59,128 bases of DNA, taken from positions 1-59,128 of the forward strand of contig ONKY01000027.1 of NCBI GenBank assembly GCA_900318585.1, in the 5' to 3' direction. The position numbers were made by a program, and so were the translations under genes. Positions 43,436 to 52,258 of this stretch are shown one piece after another (within the stretch, counting starts at the first letter, position 1; each line of letters starts with the position of its first letter). Below the pieces are notes generated by a model, which was not told the DNA's origin, searched no databases, and saw only the letters and a program-made list of their open reading frames with translations. The stretch is from an uncultured Prevotellaceae bacterium (GTDB lineage: Bacteria > Bacteroidota > Bacteroidia > Bacteroidales > Bacteroidaceae).

Positions 43436-44853
43436 TGCTTAGCAGAGGTTTGAAGTAATAATTTGGTATAGCCTTCTCGGTCGCCCGTCAGCATATAGTA
43501 GGCCTTCAGGTATTCAAAGGCCAGGCTGTTTTCTTTATTTCCATAAAAGAGGTTTTCGAGCATCTCGGGTGTCACATGGTCACTGAAGTAAGCGTCTTCT
43601 TTATAGGCGCACTGACGCAGGCGTCCGTATTCCGGATGCTTAGCTATCGCCTCTTCATTGCCTAATAGCGGCAGCGTCTCGTTGGCCCAATCACGATAGA
43701 AGAGTGTCTTTTGTAGCGCCGTGAGGTATTTGCGAGCTACTTCGTAGCTACCGTTAATCAGGTTGGTCTGCGCTAATCGTTTGTAGCATCGGCCACTTTT
43801 CTGAAAGTCGAGAATGGCTTCCTGCGCCTCAAACACCGTTCGCTGGGCGACATTGATCATTCCCAGTTGATAGAATGCCTCGGCAGTAGGTAGAGGACTG
43901 GTGGCATCGCTCTGGACATCGGGTAGGAGACCGGCAAGGCCATTCTGATTATAGTCGAAGAGGTGATTGGCGAGCTGGCCGTGCATCGCCAAGGCAAGGT
44001 TCTGTACCGTCACACCAATCTGGTTGTTAGGCTTTTCGGCATTGACGGTTTCAAGTATGCGGTTCCATTGCTGGAAGCGGGCCATGAAGTCGTATTGCAT
44101 CACCGTCTCGGCCTTGAAATTGGCGCTCTTCCAGACAATCATCATCATGATTATGAAGGTAACAGTGAATAGTGAATAGTGAATAATATGCTGCCGCCGT
44201 CCAGATGAACCTTGAACCTTAAACCTTGAACCATGAACCTTGAAGAAATGAACCAGAAAGGGGATGATGATGGCGGAGAGCCATGCAGCATAGAGCAGGG
44301 TAGGGAACATTGTCGGGTAACGATGATAATGGTCACCACCTAAGGCCATCCAATAGAGTATCAGAATGGTGACAACAAACAGAATGCGGCGCACCCATCC
44401 GTTTGGTAACCGGACAAGCCCCAAGATAGCGAGCTGCGTGAGCAGGACTGCCCAGACGCCTCCTAACAACGCATTCTCATCAAGCAGGAAGAGCCAGAGT
44501 AAAAACGAAGGCACAAAACTCAGACCATAAAGCCAGCCCCATTGTAATGACACACTTTGTACCCCTCGGGACAAAAAACTGGCCAACCGGAGCGTCAGGA
44601 GCTGTACCGCCGAGAGCAGAACCGCAATGATAGCTGCCCCCACCCAGGCAAAAAGAAAGAACTGCGTGCAGAAGCGTCCCAACAAGTCGGCGACGCCACC
44701 GGGTAGTCGAACAATCTCCCACGCGTAGGTGCATTCGAAGAGGAATAGCTGGTACTGTTCCTGATAATGCAGGTGATGCGGATAGGCCAATCCGAAGAAG
44801 AGGAGAACGGCCCCACTGAAAAGGAGCGTGCACAACAGATGTAAATTCTTCAT
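43432..44853 (-). CDS. DUF6057 family membrane protein, copy 2 (short)
   Basis: 473 residues, shorter than the other two copies (623 and 606). About seven or eight membrane helices come first (LLFFGLAYPHHLHYQEQYQLFLFECTYAW, FFLFAWVGAAIIAVLLSAV), then a TPR-like domain (CYKRLAQTNLINGSYEVARKYLTALQKTLFYRDWANETLPLL). The junction between the two halves, FFKVHGSRFKVQGSSGRRQHIIHYSLFTVTF, is built almost wholly from two heptamer blocks. This could be a loop expansion or the scar of a deletion. It is translationally coupled to the CxxCH lipoprotein downstream. Confidence 0.68.
   Translation of the reverse strand: MKNLHLLCTLLFSGAVLLFFGLAYPHHLHYQEQYQLFLFECTYAWEIVRLPGGVADLLGRFCTQFFLFAWVGAAIIAVLLSAVQLLTLRLASFLSRGVQSVSLQWGWLYGLSFVPSFLLWLFLLDENALLGGVWAVLLTQLAILGLVRLPNGWVRRILFVVTILILYWMALGGDHYHRYPTMFPTLLYAAWLSAIIIPFLVHFFKVHGSRFKVQGSSGRRQHIIHYSLFTVTFIIMMMIVWKSANFKAETVMQYDFMARFQQWNRILETVNAEKPNNQIGVTVQNLALAMHGQLANHLFDYNQNGLAGLLPDVQSDATSPLPTAEAFYQLGMINVAQRTVFEAQEAILDFQKSGRCYKRLAQTNLINGSYEVARKYLTALQKTLFYRDWANETLPLLGNEEAIAKHPEYGRLRQCAYKEDAYFSDHVTPEMLENLFYGNKENSLAFEYLKAYYMLTGDREGYTKLLLQTSAKQ
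44164..44240 (-). repeat. Two heptamer blocks in frame in DUF6057 copy 2
   Basis: 44164-44184 is AGTGAAT three times; 44206-44240 is five units of TGAACCT type (TGAACCT, TGAACCT, TAAACCT, TGAACCA, TGAACCT). They encode HYSLFT and KVHGSRFKVQG. Confidence 0.8.
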
Positions 44854-44927
44854 TTTCTCATTCCTGTTTGTAATGATTCAATCATTCAGTTCCTGGATGC
44901 GTAGTGTTCTGCTGACTCACTTTTTCT

Positions 44928-46130
44928 CTACAGCACGAACTCAGCAGTAACACCCCACCTCATCATATTACCTATATCTGAAGATTCCAAGGACTTGTAC
45001 CAGTCACCATGCATTCGGGCAAAATGCTTGCCTACTGCCATCTGGATGCCTGCACCGAGATAGAGTCCATAGTGTTTGGTGTTGTCCCACTCCCATTCAT
45101 AAATATTATCCCTGTAATACCGGGTCTCCTTGTTTCCGAAATTCAGCACATAGAATCCGCCGCCACGGACAAGCGGGAGAATCTTTCCGCTACCGAAGCG
45201 CTTCACCATGCCAAAAGCGTAAGCCACCCTGCCTTTTTCATATACAGTATGTGATGGTTCAAGCCCTCCACGTACCAACACATCGTGTTCGAATTTTGCC
45301 TTGGGAGAATACGAGACACCCAGTTCGAGGCTGCCGCCCTTCATCAATCGCTCTATGTCAATCTCTACACCAAGCCCGAAATCAAAGGCGCTGCCAGAGT
45401 AGTTCTCATCCAGGTTTTGCTTGTCGGTATTCTCTTTCAAATAGTAGGTATAACCAGCAAATGCCTTGAGATGAGTTTTTACCCTGTCAGATTCGGGCTT
45501 GTATTCGTACACCATGCACGAGCTGCCATCAGTACATACATCTTTGTGATAGTCGCGAACAACGTTTACAAGCTTTTTTCTCGACAAATCTGTCACATTC
45601 ATGTCTTGAACGGCATTCCATGAGTCCTTCAGCAGGATCTTCACTTTTCCGTATTGTTCCTTCTTCTCCTGTTGATTATTTATTTCTTCTTGAATAGATG
45701 ATGACGATATTAATGACCTGTTGGTAAATTGTGCCATCTCACCATCCTCACGTTCAAAGAAAAAGTATTCGGCATACTTGTCTGTAACACAGTATAGGTT
45801 CATTTTGCCTTGAACCATAAACTCTGCAAAGTATAATTGTGGGTCGCCATATACATTCAGTCGGCGTGTAACAAAATACTTTCCGTTATGGTCGAACCTG
45901 AAACTCTCAATCTCACCTGGATTATAGGTCTTGCTCTCGCTTTCTCCATTAGCCCAGAATTCACATTTTTTGGACAGTATATCGTTCGTGCGAAAGTCAA
46001 TGATTCCCCTAATCGTATCGCCAGTGTTTGTAACGATATATCCCGGCTTGGGATTTTTCTGAGCCAACGAGAGCGCTACGCTAATGAATAAAGAATATAA
46101 GATAAAGAATAGTCTTTTCATGATAATCAT
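44928..46130 (-). CDS. Putative outer-membrane beta-barrel protein of unknown function
   Basis: 400 residues with a signal peptide (MKRLFFILYSLFISVALSLAQ). The N-terminal 110 residues (KPGYIVTNTGDTIRGIIDFRTNDILSKKCEFW...ESFRFDHNGKYFVTRRL) resemble a domain I have seen in Bacteroidetes hypothetical proteins. The last 180 residues read as antiparallel beta strands (KAFAGYTYYLKEN, SAFDFGLGVEID, GGSLELGVSYSPKA, WGVTAEFVL) of a small barrel. The TAA of the CxxCH gene is directly followed by its ATG; a second ATG three codons on is equally good. It sits between two DUF6057/CxxCH pairs. I do not recognise a specific function. Confidence 0.6.
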   Translation of the reverse strand: MIIMKRLFFILYSLFISVALSLAQKNPKPGYIVTNTGDTIRGIIDFRTNDILSKKCEFWANGESESKTYNPGEIESFRFDHNGKYFVTRRLNVYGDPQLYFAEFMVQGKMNLYCVTDKYAEYFFFEREDGEMAQFTNRSLISSSSIQEEINNQQEKKEQYGKVKILLKDSWNAVQDMNVTDLSRKKLVNVVRDYHKDVCTDGSSCMVYEYKPESDRVKTHLKAFAGYTYYLKENTDKQNLDENYSGSAFDFGLGVEIDIERLMKGGSLELGVSYSPKAKFEHDVLVRGGLEPSHTVYEKGRVAYAFGMVKRFGSGKILPLVRGGGFYVLNFGNKETRYYRDNIYEWEWDNTKHYGLYLGAGIQMAVGKHFARMHGDWYKSLESSDIGNMMRWGVTAEFVL

Positions 46131-47645
46131 TTACTTATCAAACACCCTGCTGAACTCCTCGACGCTGATTTTGACAGGTTCAACCATGAACTCCGGACGG
46201 TTATAGCTCTTCAAAAGACTGATATGCAGTTCGGGGTCTTCCTGTGGCAAGAGGAAGGCCTTTTCCACTTTCCCGTTGTTGAAATAGGCAAAATAGACAC
46301 GGCTGTAGTTATCATCGTCACGGCGACTGGCAATCATGATCCAATGACCGTTGCTCGACCATGAGGGGTAGCTGTCAGAAAAGTCCTTGCTGTTGAGGAG
46401 GGTGAGGTCAACGGGCGATGCGGTTTCTGCGTTGAGTCCGGTGCCAGTATATTGTTCCATCGGGATACAAACAATGTCGGCATCATGGTGTCGGCTATGG
46501 AAACAGCCATATTGCCCCAGGGCAAACAACAGGTAGCGCCCGTCGGGACTGATGCGTGGCAATGTGACGCTCTTGTCGGCCGATGCTGCATCATATACCA
46601 GCTCCTCTTCGCCGAAGCCGTGTGTTTCCAGGTCAAACGAACGACGATAGAGGTTGTATTGTATTTTCGCGTAGGTGGTTCTGATATCCTTGTCGCGCAT
46701 CTCCTCCGGCAGCGGGACAGACTTACAGTAATAAAGGTATTTGCCATCGGGCGACCAGGTGGGATACACCTCCAACAGCGTGGAATCAGCACTGACGATG
46801 CTTACCGAGTCGGTCTCCACATCATAGAGAATCATGTCACTGGCCAGGTCGTAAACCTCAATCTTGTTGGGGTTTAACGTATGGAATGCCTGCCTCGTCT
46901 TGTTGGTCGAGAAAGCTACCAGTTTGGCTGTGGGATGCCATGACGGATAGACACCTCCAGAGATGGTGTAGTCGCGCTTCATATTGACTCTCGATACCTT
47001 ACCGTCGTTCACAATCACGGTACCGGCATTAGACAGACGAACGTGAAAGAGCATATTGTCAGTCTTGTAGTTCTGATAGCTATGGCAGTTGATGCATTGG
47101 CCTATCTTTTTGTTGTTCATGGTAATCTCGTTGTTGAAGATCTGGGTCTCTTCAAACGAGGTAAGGTTACGCTGGGCTATTTCCATGTAGGTCCACGCGA
47201 CATACGACGGTTCAATGAGGCGATATGACAGGTATTCGTCGATGGAATCCTTGGCTATGTGTATGTCAAACGGAGTGAACGACAACCATTCACCCGCTTT
47301 CTGGCCCCAAACCTCTACTTTGATACGCTTACCCTTCGAGGCATCGAGCATGGCGTGCCATTCCTCTTCGGGAATTTGTACCTTCACACCATTGCCGTAA
47401 GTCTGCTGCTGGCCGTCGGGCGTGGTGAGACGTGCCACGCACGCTTCGTACTCATCAGTAGGGAGCATGAAGTTGAGTGGTGCGATGTTGCAAGGCACGG
47501 TGACATTGCAATAATCAGGGAAGATGGCAGGCAGGCACTTGGTCTCCTTGGATGTAGCAGGCACATCAGGGTGATTTGTGCACGATGCCAAGAGCAGCAT
47601 GACAAAAGCTAAAAGCAGGTAATTAGGGAGGATATATCTTTTCAT
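46131..47645 (-). CDS. CxxCH lipoprotein with TolB/PD40-like repeats, copy 3
   Basis: 504 residues from ATG 47645, chosen for the lipoprotein signal (LLLASC, Cys22); the longer open frame runs back into the DUF6057 gene. It has IFPDYCNVTVPCNIAPLNF, CINCH at 184-188 in GQCINCHSYQNY, and PD40-like blades (VYPTWSPDGKYLYYCKS, LPRISPDGRYLLFALGQYG, YPSWSSNGHWIMIASRRDDD). A Cys pair in the N-terminal motif (YCNVTVPC) is unique to this copy. Seven bases separate it from DUF6057 copy 3. It lies in the same direction as susC-susD upstream, though an attenuator-like hairpin intervenes. Confidence 0.76.
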   Translation of the reverse strand: MKRYILPNYLLLAFVMLLLASCTNHPDVPATSKETKCLPAIFPDYCNVTVPCNIAPLNFMLPTDEYEACVARLTTPDGQQQTYGNGVKVQIPEEEWHAMLDASKGKRIKVEVWGQKAGEWLSFTPFDIHIAKDSIDEYLSYRLIEPSYVAWTYMEIAQRNLTSFEETQIFNNEITMNNKKIGQCINCHSYQNYKTDNMLFHVRLSNAGTVIVNDGKVSRVNMKRDYTISGGVYPSWHPTAKLVAFSTNKTRQAFHTLNPNKIEVYDLASDMILYDVETDSVSIVSADSTLLEVYPTWSPDGKYLYYCKSVPLPEEMRDKDIRTTYAKIQYNLYRRSFDLETHGFGEEELVYDAASADKSVTLPRISPDGRYLLFALGQYGCFHSRHHDADIVCIPMEQYTGTGLNAETASPVDLTLLNSKDFSDSYPSWSSNGHWIMIASRRDDDNYSRVYFAYFNNGKVEKAFLLPQEDPELHISLLKSYNRPEFMVEPVKISVEEFSRVFDK

Positions 47646-47652
47646 TGTTTTC

Positions 47653-49473
47653 TTATGATTGAACTTCGTGACCGATTCCGCCACCAATATAAATGGGTTT
47701 TCTTCCGAAGATATTGTACCACCAGTAGGTGTCTCCAAATTCTTGGCGCATTTCTTCGCCAACCTTTTCAAGTGTCATACCAGGCTTTGCAAAACTTTCC
47801 ATGGTGCTCCAGAACTTTTTGTAGCGGTCGTAAACGGACTGTTCGACAGGGAGCATCATACGTTTTTCTTCCGGGGCCTTATCCATAAAGAGGATATAAG
47901 CCTCCATCGCATGCAAAGGAAATTGCTCGTTCATGTGCAACTTCACATAGTTGCGCAGCGAAGCCCAGAAACGGCGGGAGTCGCAACGTAGCATGGCATA
48001 GAACAAGGCCTGCTCAGAAGCCACTTTACTGTCGGATTCGTACCAGAGGCTGATACCATTGACAAGATAGCTGTCACTGTTCTCAACGCCAGTGAGCTCA
48101 TCGGGGTAGCTTTTCTGCAAGGCCTTGATCTTTTCTGTGACAGGAGCCGGTTGCCAGTCGCCGTAAAACGGACGATGATGTAATATGGTGGTATAGCGTT
48201 CTACCAGTTTTTTGTCTCCTACGGCCAGGGCACATCGGGTAAGCATCTTCAGATAGAAGGGTGAGAAGCCTGCTTGTATGGCATTTTCAAAATTCAAACG
48301 GATGGCCTCATTCATCATACCGTAGTTGTAATATACCAGAGGCGATGCAATGTCCAAAAGGGTGACGTGGAGTGTATCGGGGTTGTTGATATTGGCGGCA
48401 TCGTTGCTCAATTTGAACGAACGATCGAGTAAGCCGCCTTCGTTCATCAGGGCGATATTCTTAAGAAACACCATCGTGCTGGTTGGCCTCTTGTTTTCTT
48501 CTGCTATTTTAAGGACCTCCTTCCAGTTGTCGTTAGAAGCGAGGCGCACCATACGCATTTCGTCAATGTAGTTCTTGTCTTGGTACTTGAACGACGAGAT
48601 AAATGCAATGCCTGCAACAGCACTCAACACCGGCACAAACCATGCGACTTTCGGGGCTTTAGCAAGATAACGGCCACAGAGCGAGATAAGCACCGATACA
48701 ATACCCAGTGCCCAGAACGGGTAGGAAAGTTGGGGGCTACTATCGCTTGGCGTATCGAAACGAGGGAAGCCTGCCAATACAACATCGTCGAATTTCAGAT
48801 TCGAATAGAACTGAGTATGCCAGATGCTGGCGGTAAAGAGGAGCAAAGCGGCGCCTATGAGTTCACGCCAAGTTGGCTTTTCGGAAAGCGCCAAACATAA
48901 AAAGAAAAGCAAAGCAAACCATCCCAACACCGGATAGATGCAAACAGCAATCAGATACCAGACAAAGTGCCATTTGCGAGGAGTGCAACGTGCTGCCCAC
49001 AAGAGTAGCAGCATAACGAGATAACCTACCGACTGGGAGAACCAATAGCCTCTGATTGTGGATATATAAATCCAGTAACCCAAATCGACAACGGAGACGA
49101 TCAGGCAGGCAACTGGCAAGAGCATGAGCGCAGAAGCGCCATTCCCGCTGATACGCCACCCCGCAGTCTTTTCTTCTAACCGGAAGGCCTTGACACCCAC
49201 ACAGAATATGAGCGTCCAGATAACCATCATCACACTTGCACCCAACGACGGTCTATAGCATAACTGTGTTAGCCAGGCTCCTACATACTGCATCAAGCCA
49301 AAGGGCTTTGATAGGAGTGTATGGAAGAAAGGTGTTCCGAAAATGAATTCGGAACGATCATGTGCCGTATAGAGTACCTCTAAGTTGATATATAATATAT
49401 ATACGGTAAAAGAAATGAAAGCCAAGAGGCTTACAAAGAGGACGGCATCGGATACTTTGCTTTTGTTTATCAT
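47653..49473 (-). CDS. DUF6057 family polytopic membrane protein, copy 3
   Basis: 606 residues. About ten membrane helices in the first 290 residues, including LFVSLLAFISFTVYILYINLEVLY and the SKPFGLMQYVGAWLTQLCYRPSLGA region that aligns with copy 1. The soluble half has VYYNYGMMNEAIRLNFENAIQAGFSPFYLKMLTRCALAVGDKKLVERYTTILHHRPFYGDW, clearly homologous to copies 1 and 2. No promoter box is seen in front of it, so expression probably depends on read-through from the susC operon past the hairpin at 49489-49514. Confidence 0.72.
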   Translation of the reverse strand: MINKSKVSDAVLFVSLLAFISFTVYILYINLEVLYTAHDRSEFIFGTPFFHTLLSKPFGLMQYVGAWLTQLCYRPSLGASVMMVIWTLIFCVGVKAFRLEEKTAGWRISGNGASALMLLPVACLIVSVVDLGYWIYISTIRGYWFSQSVGYLVMLLLLWAARCTPRKWHFVWYLIAVCIYPVLGWFALLFFLCLALSEKPTWRELIGAALLLFTASIWHTQFYSNLKFDDVVLAGFPRFDTPSDSSPQLSYPFWALGIVSVLISLCGRYLAKAPKVAWFVPVLSAVAGIAFISSFKYQDKNYIDEMRMVRLASNDNWKEVLKIAEENKRPTSTMVFLKNIALMNEGGLLDRSFKLSNDAANINNPDTLHVTLLDIASPLVYYNYGMMNEAIRLNFENAIQAGFSPFYLKMLTRCALAVGDKKLVERYTTILHHRPFYGDWQPAPVTEKIKALQKSYPDELTGVENSDSYLVNGISLWYESDSKVASEQALFYAMLRCDSRRFWASLRNYVKLHMNEQFPLHAMEAYILFMDKAPEEKRMMLPVEQSVYDRYKKFWSTMESFAKPGMTLEKVGEEMRQEFGDTYWWYNIFGRKPIYIGGGIGHEVQS

Positions 49474-49488
49474 TTTTTTGCTATAAAA

Positions 49489-49514
49489 GGCTGACTCAAA
49501 TCAATGAGTCAGCC
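49489..49514 (-). terminator. Intra-operon terminator or attenuator
   Basis: Perfect 10-bp stem GGCTGACTCA with a 6-nt loop, followed on the minus strand by TTTTAT. It lies between the lipoprotein gene and DUF6057 copy 3. Confidence 0.7.
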
Positions 49515-49543
49515 TATTATTAAATTATACCGATAAGGAATGA

Positions 49544-50317
49544 TTATTCCTCATAGTAGACAGCGTTGAGCGTCATGGAGCCGCTGTACAGCATGAGGTC
49601 GAGGTCACGACCTTCACCACCCTTAGCGCACTCATTAGCCATGGTCTCGGTGATCTGGAGTTCGTTCAAACCAGACACCCACTTCACGTGATCGTAATAG
49701 GTGTTACTCCACCAACCGTTCATAACCTTCAAATCGAAGTCTGCACTAACATCTGATACGTCGAAGATCAGGGTCTTCAAACCGAAGTAGACGGGATCGG
49801 GGATAGTGGGCAGGTGTGCACCCTCAGTTGAGCTGAAACGCATAGCTGCTGCGTCCCAAGCACCGGGCTGGAATGGCACTTGCTCAGGAAATTCCTTAAG
49901 ATTATCACCACCATAGATGTAAATCTTCTGGAGCTCGTCAGTGACATCCTGACATGTTAAATCGTATTCTGCAGTAAGCTCGGTACCATCAGGACAAAGA
50001 GCTGTCAGGATTACTGTATAAGGAGTATCCTTATAATTACCAGTCGCCGCATCCCTCTCAACCTTCATCTTTCTCTTAGCAAAGTTACCGAGGAATTCCT
50101 TACCGCCAATACTCCACTTAGCATTGACTGCTGCTAATGTCTGGCAAGAAATCACATTACCATTCAGGCCGTTGTTTGCCTTATCAGTCGTAACAGTGGT
50201 CTTTGCCTTGAGTTCGTCAAGCGTGATGTGACCGCCGTTGCTGATGTCCTCCTGAACAGGATCGCAAGCAGCGAAAGCGCATACGGCTGCAACAAGCAAA
50301 AATAATATCTTTTTCAT
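49544..50317 (-). CDS. Lipoprotein of a SusCD locus, unknown specificity
   Basis: 257 residues with a lipoprotein signal (MKKILFLLVAAVCAFAAC, Cys18). No catalytic motif is visible. The first half (LKAKTTVTTDKANNGLNGNVISCQTLAAVNAKWSIGGKEFLG...TVILTALCPDGTELTAEYDL) looks like a beta-sandwich; the second half may be a carbohydrate-binding-like beta domain (KTLIFDVSDVSADFDLKVMNGWWSNTYYDHVKW). Position immediately after susD suits a surface glycan-binding protein or other accessory lipoprotein. That role is inferred from position, not from a recognised domain. Confidence 0.65.
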   Translation of the reverse strand: MKKILFLLVAAVCAFAACDPVQEDISNGGHITLDELKAKTTVTTDKANNGLNGNVISCQTLAAVNAKWSIGGKEFLGNFAKRKMKVERDAATGNYKDTPYTVILTALCPDGTELTAEYDLTCQDVTDELQKIYIYGGDNLKEFPEQVPFQPGAWDAAAMRFSSTEGAHLPTIPDPVYFGLKTLIFDVSDVSADFDLKVMNGWWSNTYYDHVKWVSGLNELQITETMANECAKGGEGRDLDLMLYSGSMTLNAVYYEE

Positions 50318-50335
50318 ATTGTTTCCTATAAATAA

Positions 50336-52243
50336 TTAATAAATAACTTTATATGTATACTCTGACGGAGCAGCGTTCTCGTCCCATCCTGGGTTCTGCT
50401 GCATCTTACCACTCATCAAAGTAATCTGAGCCTGAGGTTTCGGCAAGAAACCGTTGGTATCAGCATAACGCTTCTGCCAAGAGCAGGTCATGTGTGCCAT
50501 AGAACGCTTAGCATCCTTCTTACCAAGACATACAATCTGCTTTCCGTTCTGAGCTTGGAGAGCCTTTGCAGCGTATGAGTTTTCACCCGAGTTGATACCA
50601 GACCAACGACGCATATCGTTGAAACGAAGACCCTCTAATGCAAACTCCCAGCGGCGCTCGTTCTGAACGTTTTCCAATGAGTATCCGGTCTGAGGTACTC
50701 CTGCACGAGCCTGAACCTGATTCATGTACTGGGCATCACCAGTGAGCTCGGTCAGCATCAGCAGGACGTCAGCATAACGCATCAGGTAGTAGTCCTCGAA
50801 GTGGTCACCCTGCTGCTTGTTGTCAAGCGAGCTGGATGTATAGCCCTCACACTTTGACCACCAAGAATCGTTGTCAGCAGCGCAAGCCCAAAGATTAACA
50901 TCAGCGTACTTCTTGACAGCATAGCCAGACTCCTCGTTGTCGTCCTTCTCGTAGGTATAGGCATCGAGCTCATTGTCAAGGTCGATCAGCGTACCAAGCT
51001 TACGGATATCGGAATAACCACCTTTAGTCTCAGCGGCTGTCCAGTCCTCCCAGAGGTTGCATGAAGGAGTGCCTTGACCCCAACCCTGGTTGAACGGATA
51101 AGTCTTGTCGCGCTTACCATTATCGTTGGTTGCACCATTACGAAGACCCCAGAAACAAGAGAGGTAATTAGAGTACATACGCGGGTTATTATAGGTACCA
51201 CCGATAGCCCACTTAGAAGCATTCATAAACTGAATCTGGAAAATCTCCTCCGTGTTACCATTACCCATACCAGGCTGGTCGAAGCAGTTCTCACGCTTCA
51301 TGTCCTTGATGAACTCATACTGCTTCTTCACATTAGGATCGTGTGCCTCATCCCAAAGCAGACTGTTAGAGTACTGCCAGAGTGAGCGGAAGTCCTCGCA
51401 GAGCTTGTAACCGCCATTGGAAACGATGTCCTTAAGGCCTTCAACAACCTGAGCCTTTGACAGAGTACCACCAGGGCAACCCTCCTGTTCTACAAGATTG
51501 ATTGTGGCATCACCATTAGCGAGCTCACCAACCTTCTTATAGAAACCAGCCCAGAACATCCATGCACGTGCAATAAATGCTTCGGCAGCATACTTGTCGG
51601 CATGGCCAGAGCCATTGGCACGCTCTGCCTTCATCAAAGACTTGGCAGAAACAAAGTCTGAAATAATCTGCGGGTAGATGAACTCCTCAGCGCTTACCTG
51701 CTCCTTCATCTCTTCAGTGATAACGGTAGAGGTAATCAGAGGTACATCGCCGTACAACTGGCTGAGCCACATAAAGTAGAGGCCACGCATGAAGTAAGCC
51801 TCACCGAGCAGCTGATTGCGCTGGGTCTTCTGAGCTTCAGTCCATTCCACGTTGTCGATAGTCTCAATTTGGTTGTTGGCACGAGAAATACCACCATAAA
51901 GAAGGATGAAATCCTGCTCATACTGGTTAGCACTTGCAGTTGTGAAATGATGCAGTGACTTTGCTACATTATCCTGCAAACCACCACTGCCGTAGCAGTC
52001 GTCTGACATGAGAGACCACCAGTAGAAAGGATTATTTAAGATACCACTTTGGTCGCCGCCACCCAGCGTATTCATGATACTATAGGTAGCTGCATTCAAA
52101 GCCTCAACATCTGCTGGCTTACCAGGGAATGTAGCTGCGGTCATCGCAGTAACACGCGGATCAGTATCCAGCATGTCGTTACAAGCTGTGAACATTGTTG
52201 CTGCTGACAAAACAGCTAACGATGATAAAATATATTTCTTCAT
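50336..52243 (-). CDS. RagB/SusD family nutrient-uptake lipoprotein
   Basis: 635 residues. Lipoprotein signal (SAATMFTAC, Cys21) and the SusD helical TPR framework: YSIMNTLGGG, ISRANNQIETID, LLGEAYFMRGLYFMWLSQLYGDVPLI, AEAFIARAWMFWAG, and C-terminal EDYYLMRYADVLLMLTEL...ENVQNERRWEFALEGLRFNDMRRW. It sits on the cell surface and captures the ligand for the SusC transporter encoded 15 bp upstream. The ligand cannot be told from sequence. Length is somewhat above the usual 500-600. Confidence 0.95.
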   Translation of the reverse strand: MKKYILSSLAVLSAATMFTACNDMLDTDPRVTAMTAATFPGKPADVEALNAATYSIMNTLGGGDQSGILNNPFYWWSLMSDDCYGSGGLQDNVAKSLHHFTTASANQYEQDFILLYGGISRANNQIETIDNVEWTEAQKTQRNQLLGEAYFMRGLYFMWLSQLYGDVPLITSTVITEEMKEQVSAEEFIYPQIISDFVSAKSLMKAERANGSGHADKYAAEAFIARAWMFWAGFYKKVGELANGDATINLVEQEGCPGGTLSKAQVVEGLKDIVSNGGYKLCEDFRSLWQYSNSLLWDEAHDPNVKKQYEFIKDMKRENCFDQPGMGNGNTEEIFQIQFMNASKWAIGGTYNNPRMYSNYLSCFWGLRNGATNDNGKRDKTYPFNQGWGQGTPSCNLWEDWTAAETKGGYSDIRKLGTLIDLDNELDAYTYEKDDNEESGYAVKKYADVNLWACAADNDSWWSKCEGYTSSSLDNKQQGDHFEDYYLMRYADVLLMLTELTGDAQYMNQVQARAGVPQTGYSLENVQNERRWEFALEGLRFNDMRRWSGINSGENSYAAKALQAQNGKQIVCLGKKDAKRSMAHMTCSWQKRYADTNGFLPKPQAQITLMSGKMQQNPGWDENAAPSEYTYKVIY

Positions 52244-52258
52244 AACTAAATTGTCGAA

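Noticed and set aside
47646-47771. Longer N-terminus for CxxCH lipoprotein copy 3
   Set aside because: It overlaps the DUF6057 coding end and removes the lipoprotein signal from the N-terminus.
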